64,000 nt of DNA from Bacteroidota bacterium (lineage in GTDB: Bacteria > Bacteroidota > Bacteroidia > Chitinophagales > Chitinophagaceae): positions 62,001 through 126,000 of the forward strand of contig JAEZZY010000040.1 of the NCBI GenBank assembly GCA_023418315.1, written 5' to 3'. Positions within the stretch are counted from its first letter, which is position 1; every line of letters starts with the position of its first letter. The notes beneath the pieces are model-generated. The model worked only from the letters and a program-made list of their open reading frames with translations. It did not search any database and was not told the origin of the DNA. Shown one piece after another: positions 34,806 through 43,258 of this stretch. The position numbers were made by a program, and so were the translations under genes.

Positions 34806-35797
34806 TATGATAAAAGCTTTAACCTTACTAATAATAATTTAATTCTATTCCCAGATCTTTTAATATCAAAATCTTCTCTGGAAACTTTTAAAAAAGGATG
34901 TATTAACATCATACGTTTTGCCTGATATGAATAGGATTCCATTTTTTGAGGAGCATAATTTCTAACTTCAATCGGAAGCTCCTCATCTTTGAATATTTGC
35001 TTATAAGTATAAATATTGCCTACTAAATTTTCAAAACGTCGTTTTATCATCTCTCTATCATTAGATTCTACCTGCGACCAAATTCCCTGACTATGAATCC
35101 GATATACCGCAGATATATCCTTTGAAAAATATCCCTTGTTATGCTTTAAAGCATATAATATCAGTAACCAATCAGCGGCTGGGCTATTATAGATAAAATT
35201 TGGAATAGTAATAGAATCTTTATGAAAACATAATGTACCGGTATAGGTAAAGTTTTGTTTAAATATATCCAAAGCTATAAATGTTTTATCTTCCATAGCT
35301 TTTGTAGTAAATTTGTCGTTCTTACTAATCTTTGCGTTTGTGCAATGTATGGTATACTCTTCATTATTCTCCAAAAAATCCACCTGTTTCTGCAACTTCC
35401 ACGAATCTATCCAGTAATCATCTCCTTCACATAATGCCACATATTCTCCTCTGGCATTAAACAAATTATATAATAAATTAAACCTCCCTGTTGGGTTTCC
35501 GTTTATATTTATATTGTTTTCTCTATGATGCAAAAACAGCCGGATTTTATCAGGATATTTCTCTGCATACTCTATACAAATTTCTCGTGTACCATCTGTG
35601 GAAGAGTCTTCGCCTAATAATATCTCAAATGGAAAGTCGGTTTTTTGCATCAAGATACCATCCAAACATTCCCGTATATAATTGGCGTGTTGATAGGTTT
35701 GTACACAAACGGAAACCAAAGGTTGGTGTGAAGCATTATTAGGATATTCCTCAACCGGTGTTTTTTGATATTTTTCTTTAAAATCTGTAAAATTCAT
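34805..35797 (-). CDS. Glycosyltransferase family 2
   Basis: A 330-residue GT-A enzyme. The start SVCVQTYQHANYIRECLDGI, the nucleotide site EILLGEDSSTDGTREI and the metal motif ALCEGDDYWID are typical of a subgroup of capsule glycosyltransferases that have an extra C-terminal helical region. The final residues are basic (KRSGNRIKLLLVRLKLL) and may hold it at the membrane. It lies between a sulfotransferase and another GT2 gene with 1-2 bp spacing, so it belongs to the same transcript. Confidence 0.88.
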   Translation of the reverse strand: MNFTDFKEKYQKTPVEEYPNNASHQPLVSVCVQTYQHANYIRECLDGILMQKTDFPFEILLGEDSSTDGTREICIEYAEKYPDKIRLFLHHRENNININGNPTGRFNLLYNLFNARGEYVALCEGDDYWIDSWKLQKQVDFLENNEEYTIHCTNAKISKNDKFTTKAMEDKTFIALDIFKQNFTYTGTLCFHKDSITIPNFIYNSPAADWLLILYALKHNKGYFSKDISAVYRIHSQGIWSQVESNDREMIKRRFENLVGNIYTYKQIFKDEELPIEVRNYAPQKMESYSYQAKRMMLIHPFLKVSREDFDIKRSGNRIKLLLVRLKLLS

Positions 35798-35798
35798 C

Positions 35799-36614
35799 TT
35801 ATATCCATTTATACCTTTTGTTGAATGCTATAAAGTCAGAATCCTTAATTATCTCGTTTATTATATATTCTGGAAGAGTATTTTTCCAGCTGTCATCTTT
35901 CTTTTTTGTCTTAAAAACAGAATAGGCATCCTGCTGATTGACTGTTGAGGAACGTTGAATAAAATCAACTACTTGATTGTGCATTTCTAAACCACAAAAA
36001 GAAAATACATCCTTAATTATTTCCTCCTTTTTTTGTAAAAGCTCATCATAATTCAACAGATAAAAACGGCTTGGATATGCCGATTGAAGTGTTTCAAATA
36101 GATGGGTAGCTTCTTTCCATTTTTCATAGCCATTATATTCTTCAGGTTTGTTCAGATTTTTTTGGGGGGCAAAGCGCCACTCTTCTTCCACCTTCCAGCC
36201 CAATTCTTTTTTAAATTCTTTGGGTGCCTTTAGCCATGAAGATATAACTGATAGTGGATTTCTTATAATTCCCACCACTTTAACCGAATTATCTCTACGA
36301 AGCAAATTGGGCAGTATGTGATGATACCGTACTTCTTTATATGCGATTATTTGTGTTTCACTCTTTAAAAACTGTGGTACTATTCCTTTCTGCTTTGCTT
36401 CCGTCTGGTCAATAAAATCGTCTTGAGTCACCGACAACTCATTAAAAAAACCATCTATTTCACTTAAGGTGGCGTTTTGAGAAAGCCTGTCCTTAAACCT
36501 ATAGGAAAATAACGGCTGATACTTGTATATAACTTCAGGGTGCGCATCGAAAATAGAGCCTACCCAAGTGGAACCCGAACGAGGAACGCTATGGATTGCT
36601 ATTTTTTGTATCAT
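35799..36614 (-). CDS. Sulfotransferase (Sulfotransfer_1/3-like)
   Basis: A 271-residue PAPS-dependent sulfotransferase. The phosphosulfate loop is AIHSVPRSGSTWVGSIFDAH (about residues 5-24) and the 3'-phosphate site is VVGIIRNPLSVISSWLKAP. It differs in type from the other sulfotransferases of the locus, so it probably modifies a different position or sugar. It is translationally coupled to the WbqC gene (4 bp overlap) and followed directly by a GT2 gene. Confidence 0.85.
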   Translation of the reverse strand: MIQKIAIHSVPRSGSTWVGSIFDAHPEVIYKYQPLFSYRFKDRLSQNATLSEIDGFFNELSVTQDDFIDQTEAKQKGIVPQFLKSETQIIAYKEVRYHHILPNLLRRDNSVKVVGIIRNPLSVISSWLKAPKEFKKELGWKVEEEWRFAPQKNLNKPEEYNGYEKWKEATHLFETLQSAYPSRFYLLNYDELLQKKEEIIKDVFSFCGLEMHNQVVDFIQRSSTVNQQDAYSVFKTKKKDDSWKNTLPEYIINEIIKDSDFIAFNKRYKWI

Positions 36615-37318
36615 ACAAGTCTATATTTCGTTAAAAGTTTTTTTACTTCTTCCTTGTCATTGTACATCAATACATCTATAATAGAAAGCCAAGGAACAAA
36701 ATCATTTTTTCCTTGTTTATAGCGAATAGTAGAATCTGTCTTAATAAAACTCAATTCAATACCGGCATTTTTAAAGTATGTTTTATCATATAGTTCTATT
36801 CCTCCTACTGCGTTGATATACTGTGTAGCCCCTTGCATCCGACAAATTTCAATAAGCCTATCCGTTCGATCCATTCCTTTCGTTTCTGCAAAATCACAGG
36901 AAGAGACTTTAAATAATCTGTTTAGCTTCAAATAATCAGAAACCTGTATAATGCTTTGGATTGCCAGTTCTGAAATTGTTTCAGCGTCTGTATTTAAGAT
37001 AGCTTCAGTTATTGGATAGATATTTTCGAAATAAGGCGCTTTTCTATAAGCTTGATAGATATTTTTTAGAAGATTCTGAAATTCTGGACGATTTCTATCA
37101 AACAAGATGTCTTTAATCTGTCTATTTGGACTTGCTTTCTGGCAAGGAACGGTTAAGAAAAAGTCCTTGCCATTCATTAAAATCCTGTTTCTATTTATCC
37201 AGCCCCCTTTTATATAATTCACGTCATCATAAAAGACAAAAGTATTTACAGCCTGTATTAACTGGAAATATCCTATATAGGGGAATATATAAGGCTGCAT
37301 TACAGCAAGTTTCATCAT
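36611..37318 (-). CDS. WbqC family protein
   Basis: A 235-residue WbqC-like protein: MQPYIFPYIGYFQLIQAVNT, FYDDVNYIKGGWINRNRI and the FLTVPCQ strand are the family hallmark. WbqC-like proteins occur in O-antigen and capsule clusters beside sugar aminotransferases and are thought to act on amino sugars, perhaps as acyl- or glycine-transfer enzymes; the reaction is not established. Here it overlaps the VioA-like aminotransferase gene by one base and a sulfotransferase by 4 bp, suggesting that it modifies the amino sugar made by that aminotransferase. Confidence 0.85.
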   Translation of the reverse strand: MMKLAVMQPYIFPYIGYFQLIQAVNTFVFYDDVNYIKGGWINRNRILMNGKDFFLTVPCQKASPNRQIKDILFDRNRPEFQNLLKNIYQAYRKAPYFENIYPITEAILNTDAETISELAIQSIIQVSDYLKLNRLFKVSSCDFAETKGMDRTDRLIEICRMQGATQYINAVGGIELYDKTYFKNAGIELSFIKTDSTIRYKQGKNDFVPWLSIIDVLMYNDKEEVKKLLTKYRLV

Positions 37319-38397
37319 CAGTTATTTAGTACTCTTAAAATGATTCTGCAAATCATATCTACCTCTTCTTCGGATAAATCATAATAAAGCGGTAGGCAAA
37401 GTATCCGGGTTGCTACATTATCCGTAACGATTAAGTTTTCTACAGGCAAATAAGGCAAGGTATTTGCTAAAGAGGGATAAAAATATCTTCTTGCAAATAT
37501 CTCTTTTCCCTTCAAAGCTTCAAAAACCTTTAAGGTAATTTCCTCAGATTGAAAAATTATTGGAAAGTAAGCATAATTTTTTGAGGCTTTGCTATGCCAT
37601 TCAGGAAAAGAAACCGATTTTTCCAGCCAGGAATCGTACCGTTCTGAAACTTTTCTTCTGCGGTTATGTATTTCATCTATATAATCAAGGTTTGCAAGGC
37701 CCATAGCGGCATGAAATTCCGAATTCTTTCCATTGATGCCCAATTCTGCAAATGCTTCAGGACCGTCAAAGCCAAAGTTTCTGATATACGCCAATTTTTT
37801 CAAAAGCTCTGGGTTTTTTGTTACTAATAAACCGCCTTCTATGGAATGGTAGAGCTTGGTGGCGTGCAAACTGCAAATGGATATATCACCGTATTCAAAA
37901 ATCGACTTCCCGCTTAACTTTACACCGAAGGCGTGGGCTCCATCATAAATTACCTTGAGGTCATACTTATTTGCTATTGTTTGAATAGCTTCAACATCAC
38001 AGGGATTGCCATATACATGTGTCGCTAATATAGCCGAAGTTTTATCTGTTATAGCGTTTTCTATTTTACTGGCATCTATATTCAACGATTTTGAATCAAT
38101 ATCCACAAATACGGGCTTGCAGCCTTCCCATACGATGCTGCTCGTTGTAGCTATAAAGGAAAATGGAGTAGTAATTATTTCACCTTGAAGTTCAAGTGCT
38201 TTGATAGCCATTTGGAGTGCAACGGTTCCGTTTGTAATAAACAAAAGGTGTTTTAAATTGAGATGCTCTTTGAGTTTGAGCTCCAAATCATTGGCAAGTG
38301 GCCCCATATTAGTAAGCCATTGACGTTGCCAAATACCGGAAAGATATTTTTCGTATTCTTCTTTCGGTGGAAGAAAAGGTTTAGTTACGGGAATCAT
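37318..38397 (-). CDS. DegT-family sugar aminotransferase, VioA-like
   Basis: A 359-residue PLP-dependent aminotransferase. The PLP lysine lies in SICSLHATKLYHSIEGG; the HATK...EGG pattern is the one found in VioA-type enzymes, which convert dTDP-4-keto-6-deoxyglucose to dTDP-4-amino-4,6-dideoxyglucose. The cofactor aspartate is in LKVIYDGAHAFGV. The substrate would come from RfbA and RfbB of the same locus, which lacks rfbC and rfbD. An IS982 element ends only 17 bp before its start codon and may have separated it from the upstream part of the operon. VioA function is inferred. Confidence 0.8.
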   Translation of the reverse strand: MIPVTKPFLPPKEEYEKYLSGIWQRQWLTNMGPLANDLELKLKEHLNLKHLLFITNGTVALQMAIKALELQGEIITTPFSFIATTSSIVWEGCKPVFVDIDSKSLNIDASKIENAITDKTSAILATHVYGNPCDVEAIQTIANKYDLKVIYDGAHAFGVKLSGKSIFEYGDISICSLHATKLYHSIEGGLLVTKNPELLKKLAYIRNFGFDGPEAFAELGINGKNSEFHAAMGLANLDYIDEIHNRRRKVSERYDSWLEKSVSFPEWHSKASKNYAYFPIIFQSEEITLKVFEALKGKEIFARRYFYPSLANTLPYLPVENLIVTDNVATRILCLPLYYDLSEEEVDMICRIILRVLNN

Positions 38398-38414
38398 AGA
38401 TAATTGCTAGTTTA

Positions 38415-39397
38415 ACCCATAGTGCATTATAAAAACACTATAAAAAAAGTTGCGCAATTCGCCAAAAAGCAGTATATTGTATTGGTTATCAATCAACTAC
38501 AACAATGCACAACTTTGAAGCAAGTTACGATTTAATTTTGAAAGAACTGAGAAAAATCTCCAATCAAGAGAATTTTTATTACAAACCCATCCACCCAAAA
38601 CTTTCAGATTTAGAACTTATGAGTTTGATTATTCTTGCCGAATACCAATCCATTGACTCTGAACACCAGCTTTTTAGAAATATAGTTGGGACAAGCATTG
38701 AAGGTAAAATTGAGCGAAGTGTTTACAACAGAAGAAAACGAAAACTATTCCCTTACATGGAACAAATCAGACAACAGATGGTAAAGCAGTTCAATGAATT
38801 TGAAAACTATTTTGTAGTGGATAGTATGCCTTTAGAGGTTTGTAAAATGTCGCGTTCTTCACGAAGCAGCATCTGCAAGGAAAATACAGATGCATTTCCG
38901 GAAAAGGCTTTTGCGCTTCACAACAACTGCATTTTTATGGCTATAAACTACATGCTATTTGCTCTATAAGTGGTGTTTTTCAACATTTCGATTTGACACC
39001 GGCTTCCGTTCACGATATCCATTTCTTAAAAGATATAAAGGCACAAATGACCGATGCTGTTGTATTGGGCGACAAAGGATATTTGTCCTCAGAAATACAA
39101 TTAGATTTGTTTAAGACGGTAAACATTTGCTTGGAAACCCCTAAAAGAATCAACCAGAAAAACTACCAACCACAATTTTATCCTTTCAAAAAATACAGAA
39201 AAAGAATAGAAACACTTTTCTCTCAACTATGTGACCAGTTTATGATTAGAAGGAACTATGCTAAAACTTTTGAAGGATTTAAAACCAGAATACTCGCTAA
39301 AATTACAACCCTAACTACCATCCAGTATATAAACAAATTTGTATTCAACAGAAATATCAATAACCTAAAAGTTAACCTCTAATAATGCACTACGGGT
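38415..39397 (+). mobile_element. IS982-family insertion sequence
   Basis: A 983 bp element bounded by 16 bp imperfect terminal inverted repeats: ACCCATAGTGCATTAT (38415-38430) and, in reverse complement, ACCCGTAGTGCATTAT (39382-39397), with one mismatch. It carries one transposase gene in two frames and is inserted against the direction of the polysaccharide operon, in a gap that would otherwise be about 30 bp. No clear target duplication is visible. Confidence 0.88.
38505..39382 (+). pseudogene. IS982 transposase, frameshifted
   Basis: Two overlapping frames (38505-38969 and the frame ending at 39382) together give a full IS982 transposase of about 290 residues. The DDE residues are visible: D in FVVDSMPLEV, D in VVLGDKGYLS, E in RKRIETLFSQL. 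The break is at a run of five T near 38931-38935. One extra T, or a -1 slip, restores FYGYKLHAICSISGVFQ and joins the frames. The site is not a canonical X-XXY-YYZ slippery heptamer, so a lost base is more likely than programmed frameshifting. As sequenced, the element is probably immobile. Confidence 0.8.
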
Positions 39398-39410
39398 AAG
39401 ATTATAATTA

Positions 39411-40295
39411 TTACCAATTAATGTTATTCACATTTAAAAATTTAAACAGTTTTATATTATGCTTATCATAAAATGATTGAAGTTTTTGGAAGGTGATAGG
39501 ATTTATCTCTGAGTTATAAGCTCTTTTATTATGCATCTTCTCTTCTTTTAAATTATTCCAATTAAACTCCGCTATCTCTAAAAATCCTACTATATTTTTC
39601 AGAGTTTCCATCTTTTTTATACCGAATAAATCTTTATACCCTAATATTAAAACATTTTCTTTTGGAAATTTTGCTAAAATATTTTTAATTTGATTATAAT
39701 ATATGCCTCTCCTTATAAAAGAAGGCTCTAAGATTTCAGATGCGGTATTAATTCGATTTAATTCTATTTCCACTACCTCTTCAAATGAAGGAAATTCCAA
39801 CCTGTTAAGATATAACTCGCTATATATTCTATTTTGGCTGTCATATTTGTGGCTTAATATAATGCTTTGAGGAAGCGATTTTCCCCCTTCTTTAAAATCT
39901 CTGAACATATTCCACGCAGAATAAGCCCTACTCACTGGTTCTCTTAGTAATATGATTAGCTTTATCTTAGGATTGAAATTATATATTCTGGAGAGTGCTT
40001 TACTGCTATATAAATATTCTGGGGTAGATTCAAAAAAAATATTTTTTTTTAAAATGTTTTTAACATTCTTAAATCTTGACTTATACCATTCATCGCCTAA
40101 TTCATATTTATAATCGTTATTAAAATATGCAACTTCTTTTTCTGTAGCACCTACCAAATCAGGATGTTTGCACAAATAATTATGTAGTGAGGTAGTTCCT
40201 GCTTTTTGGGCTCCGACAATTAAGAATTGAGGGTAACCTCCGTCCAAGAAATAATGTAAGAACTCCCTAATATTATTTTTTAACATGTACATCAT
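39411..40295 (-). CDS. Sulfotransferase, Sulfotransfer_1 (heparan-type)
   Basis: A 294-residue PAPS-dependent sulfotransferase. The phosphosulfate loop is FLIVGAQKAGTTSLHNYLCK (about residues 19-38) and the 3'-phosphate site is LIILLREPVSRAYSAWNMF. This branch includes the sulfotransferase domain of heparan N-sulfotransferases, so both N- and O-sulfation are possible. It overlaps the flippase gene by 23 bp. It is the last gene before the IS982 insertion. Confidence 0.88.
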   Translation of the reverse strand: MMYMLKNNIREFLHYFLDGGYPQFLIVGAQKAGTTSLHNYLCKHPDLVGATEKEVAYFNNDYKYELGDEWYKSRFKNVKNILKKNIFFESTPEYLYSSKALSRIYNFNPKIKLIILLREPVSRAYSAWNMFRDFKEGGKSLPQSIILSHKYDSQNRIYSELYLNRLEFPSFEEVVEIELNRINTASEILEPSFIRRGIYYNQIKNILAKFPKENVLILGYKDLFGIKKMETLKNIVGFLEIAEFNWNNLKEEKMHNKRAYNSEINPITFQKLQSFYDKHNIKLFKFLNVNNINW

Positions 40296-41733
40296 TTCTT
40301 ATAATTGTTAAAATATATTTTATTTTATCTGCTTCCATAAACCAGTAATTTGTTCCCACAATGACAACAAGTAATATAGCCTTGCATATTAAATCATATA
40401 TATTTTTTAAATCCAAATAATTAGTCGCAATGTAAAAAGGGGTTAAAGTAGTAATCAAAATAAATAATCTTTTGAATATCATGTTAATGTATTGGCTGAA
40501 CGTAATGTTATATAGTTTTTTTACTACAAAAAAATATCTTGGAATAATTGAAATTGTATTTCTTATTAACATTAATAATACAATTGTATATATTCCCCAA
40601 TAACTACCAACGTATATAATAAGCACATTAATAGGTATCATAATAGTATTATAATAAAAACCCCAATTAGCTTTTCCATTTGCAATCATGCTTTGACCAA
40701 TAAACGATTGCATTGTCGAAAATAAATATATAAAAGACAGTGCTTGTAATAGTAAATAATGATTGGCCCATTCTCTTCCTAAAAAAATTTCCGTTAAAGG
40801 CTTAGCACATAAAGCAATTCCTAAAAAAATAGGAAATCGAATTAAGTTTAGCATCTCCAATATTTTAATAAACATCAAGGTGACTCTCTCTCTATTTTCA
40901 TGTACTCTCGCCATTAAAGGGTACACAACTTTTTGAATGATGGGCATTAACAATCGGAGAGGCTGCATGACAATCCGTTTAAATACATCGTAGATGCCTA
41001 GCTCACTAACCCCAATAAATTTTCCAATTAAGATTGAGTCTAATTGCTGATTTAAGAAACTTGCTAAAAATGAGCCAGTCCTAAACGACCCAAAATTCAA
41101 AAAATATTTAACTTCTTTAAGATTGAAATAAAAACTAGGTGTGTGATATTTAACTCCCGTAATTATAAGCAGTATTGATTTTATACCTGCTCTTGCTAAG
41201 GACCCCCAAATCAGGGCAATTACGCCTTTACCAATAAGAGCCATGGATATAGTAGTAATAAAATAAGCCAAAAAACTGACTGTATCTATAACTGCCATGA
41301 GTTTAAATTTCAATTCCTTCTGTAGTAACGCCTGATACTGTACACTCAATCCTGATAGTAAAAAACTAAAGCTAATTAAAACTAACAGAGAAGGCAACTT
41401 ACTTTCACTATAAAAAAGCCCTATTAAATCTTTTGATAAATTAATTACAAAAAAAACGAAACAAGCCAAAAGGATATTTATCCAAAAAAGTGTTGATAAT
41501 TGTTTCTTATTGATATTCTGTTTTTGTACAATGGCTTGACTAATACCAATATCTACAAATTCTGCAGAAAATCCCACCACCACGTTCACCAATGCAAATA
41601 GTCCGAAATCTTTTTTGTCAAGAATATTAGTTAACAACAAAATCAAGACAAAGCTACCTATTCCAACTATAGTTGAAGACAAACTCATCCATTTTACTCC
41701 TGAAACAGCCTCTTTTTTATAACTATTTTTCAA
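40273..41733 (-). CDS. wzx: Polysaccharide flippase (Wzx, MOP superfamily)
   Basis: A 486-residue integral membrane protein with about 12-14 helices, of the MATE-like polysaccharide exporter group. It starts AVSGVKWMSLSSTIVGIGSF and has the conserved FGLFALVNVVVGF and DIGISQAIVQKQ stretches of this group. It should move the undecaprenyl-linked repeat unit from the cytoplasmic to the periplasmic side of the inner membrane for the EpsG/Wzy polymerase. It is 12 bp downstream of the cupin gene, in the same transcription unit. Confidence 0.88.
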   Translation of the reverse strand: MKNSYKKEAVSGVKWMSLSSTIVGIGSFVLILLLTNILDKKDFGLFALVNVVVGFSAEFVDIGISQAIVQKQNINKKQLSTLFWINILLACFVFFVINLSKDLIGLFYSESKLPSLLVLISFSFLLSGLSVQYQALLQKELKFKLMAVIDTVSFLAYFITTISMALIGKGVIALIWGSLARAGIKSILLIITGVKYHTPSFYFNLKEVKYFLNFGSFRTGSFLASFLNQQLDSILIGKFIGVSELGIYDVFKRIVMQPLRLLMPIIQKVVYPLMARVHENRERVTLMFIKILEMLNLIRFPIFLGIALCAKPLTEIFLGREWANHYLLLQALSFIYLFSTMQSFIGQSMIANGKANWGFYYNTIMIPINVLIIYVGSYWGIYTIVLLMLIRNTISIIPRYFFVVKKLYNITFSQYINMIFKRLFILITTLTPFYIATNYLDLKNIYDLICKAILLVVIVGTNYWFMEADKIKYILTIIRNDVHVKK

Positions 41734-41745
41734 AACAAATGAACT

Positions 41746-42114
41746 TTACAATCTGTTATAATCATCTTCTATTCTTACAATATCATCTTCGCCGAAATAA
41801 GTGCCATGTTGTACTTCAATAAATACACAAGGTTCTTCACTTAGATTTTCAATGCGATGTTTAATACCTAATGGAATAATTACAACCTCACCCACTTTAT
41901 AGTCTTTCTTTTCTCCTTCCAACGTAACTGTCCCTACTCCTTGTACAATAGTCCACACTTCTGCCCGATGATGGTGGTATTGATAAGATAAACGACCACC
42001 AGGATTTACCTCTATTCTTTTTACCTTATGAGTATCGGCATCTTCTAAAACCAAATATTGCCCCCAAGGGCGTTTATCGTATTTCATATTTACAAAATTT
42101 AAAAAAATAAACAT
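41746..42114 (-). CDS. Cupin, mannose-6-phosphate isomerase type II domain
   Basis: A 122-residue cupin matching the C-terminal phosphomannose isomerase domain of bifunctional ManC/AlgA proteins: KRPWGQYLVLEDADTHKVKR, then LSYQYHHHRAEVWTIVQG with metal-binding histidines, and VIIPLGIKHRIENL. It is a separate gene, starting 2 bp after the manC stop, so the usual two-domain protein is split here. It interconverts fructose-6-phosphate and mannose-6-phosphate, or stabilises GDP-mannose supply. Start is ATG 42114, or the in-frame ATG at 42087 (MKYDKRPWG), which fits the family N-terminus better. Confidence 0.85.
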   Translation of the reverse strand: MFIFLNFVNMKYDKRPWGQYLVLEDADTHKVKRIEVNPGGRLSYQYHHHRAEVWTIVQGVGTVTLEGEKKDYKVGEVVIIPLGIKHRIENLSEEPCVFIEVQHGTYFGEDDIVRIEDDYNRL

Positions 42115-42116
42115 TT

Positions 42117-43115
42117 TTATATTAGTTCAGGATGGTTCGTTTCCAGTTGAGCATATATTTTTTTTACATCTTGAGCTGCCTCTTTTGCTATGACTATATT
42201 CGCATCATCTGTTTCTATTAATATAGAATTTTGTAACCCTACAAAAGCAGTATATTTCTCAGCCCCTAAGTACATATTTCCATATTCATCAACAGGATGT
42301 CCTTCTGATTTTAAATAATCGTATATTGCTTCAAAACTTCCCATATCACTCCATTCAAATGACCCTTTTACCACCTTTAAACGGTTACTTTTTTCCATCA
42401 CTGCATAATCAATACTGATGGAAGGTATTTCCAAAGAGCTCGTTAAGTTCAGATGCCCGCTTTCTTTTTCTTTCCAAGCATTCAAGCTTGTCTCATATAT
42501 TTCTGAACAATATTTTTCAAGCTGGCTTAAATATACACCCGCCTTAAAACAGAACATTCCACTATTCCAAAGAAAGTTTCCATTTTTTATATAAGCCGTG
42601 GCAGCTTCCTTATTTGGTTTCTCACGAAAAGAGACAACTTCGTCTTGGTTAGTTTCAATATAACCATAGCCTGTTTCGGGCTTGTCGGGGGATATGCCAA
42701 AAGTAACTAAGAAATTTTCCTTTGCTAATTTGATAGCCTGATATATGGCATCATTGTAGTTTTGCCCATCCTTTATGATATGATCCGCAGGTGTAACTAA
42801 TAAAATATCGTCTGGTTTAGCTGTAAAAGCAGCAAAAGCAATAGCCGGAGCGGTATTTCGAGGTGTAGCCTCTATTATTTCTTCATAGTGTGATATTTTT
42901 AACTTTTTTAGGCTTTCTATTGAAAGATGTCTATTTTCCTGATTTCCTACAATAATTAATCTTTGTGAAAATGGAAGGTTCCGTTTTACTGCCAATTCAA
43001 ACAAGGAACTATTAGAAAATAATGGTATATACTGTTTCGGACGGGACTTTCGGGAAAGTGGCCAAAGACGGCTACCGACTCCTCCTGTTAAAAGAACATG
43101 AATCATCTCAGGCAT
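42117..43115 (-). CDS. manC: Mannose-1-phosphate guanylyltransferase
   Basis: A 332-residue enzyme that makes GDP-mannose from GTP and mannose-1-phosphate. Visible motifs: the GTP-binding LLTGGVGSRLWPLSRKSRPK near the N-terminus, ATPRNTAPAIAFAA, the metal-binding VTPADHII, and FREKPNKEAA. The phosphomannose isomerase domain found in longer ManC proteins is the separate downstream gene. It starts a block with cupin and flippase genes and has its own possible promoter (43225). No phosphomannomutase is seen in the window. Confidence 0.93.
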   Translation of the reverse strand: MPEMIHVLLTGGVGSRLWPLSRKSRPKQYIPLFSNSSLFELAVKRNLPFSQRLIIVGNQENRHLSIESLKKLKISHYEEIIEATPRNTAPAIAFAAFTAKPDDILLVTPADHIIKDGQNYNDAIYQAIKLAKENFLVTFGISPDKPETGYGYIETNQDEVVSFREKPNKEAATAYIKNGNFLWNSGMFCFKAGVYLSQLEKYCSEIYETSLNAWKEKESGHLNLTSSLEIPSISIDYAVMEKSNRLKVVKGSFEWSDMGSFEAIYDYLKSEGHPVDEYGNMYLGAEKYTAFVGLQNSILIETDDANIVIAKEAAQDVKKIYAQLETNHPELI

Positions 43116-43224
43116 ATTGATTAGCTATGTTAACCACTATATCTAGTTAATCATTAAAATATATGTAATTAAAATTTATTAGGATTAATTATTGCAAAGC
43201 CCTTATGTGAACTTTTTCTTAGAG

Positions 43225-43232
43225 CAAATTTA
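43225..43232 (-). promoter_or_regulatory. Candidate -7 element for manC and downstream genes
   Basis: TAAATTTG on the minus strand in the 143 bp between cysN and manC, leaving a leader of about 105 nt. No clear -33 TTG. It may allow the glycan genes to be expressed separately from the cys block. Confidence 0.4.
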
Positions 43233-43258
43233 CAACACATAATTTTTGTGCCTCATAA

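Noticed and set aside
38925..38940. Programmed -1 frameshift in the IS982 transposase
   Set aside because: The T5 run does not form a standard slippery heptamer in the right frame and no strong downstream structure was seen; a lost base is simpler.
38405..39410. Target site duplication around the IS982 element
   Set aside because: The bases outside the two inverted repeats do not match convincingly.
42112..42119. Frameshift splitting a ManC fusion protein
   Set aside because: manC has a proper stop and the cupin a proper ATG two bases later; separate genes are known for these domains, so no error needs to be assumed.
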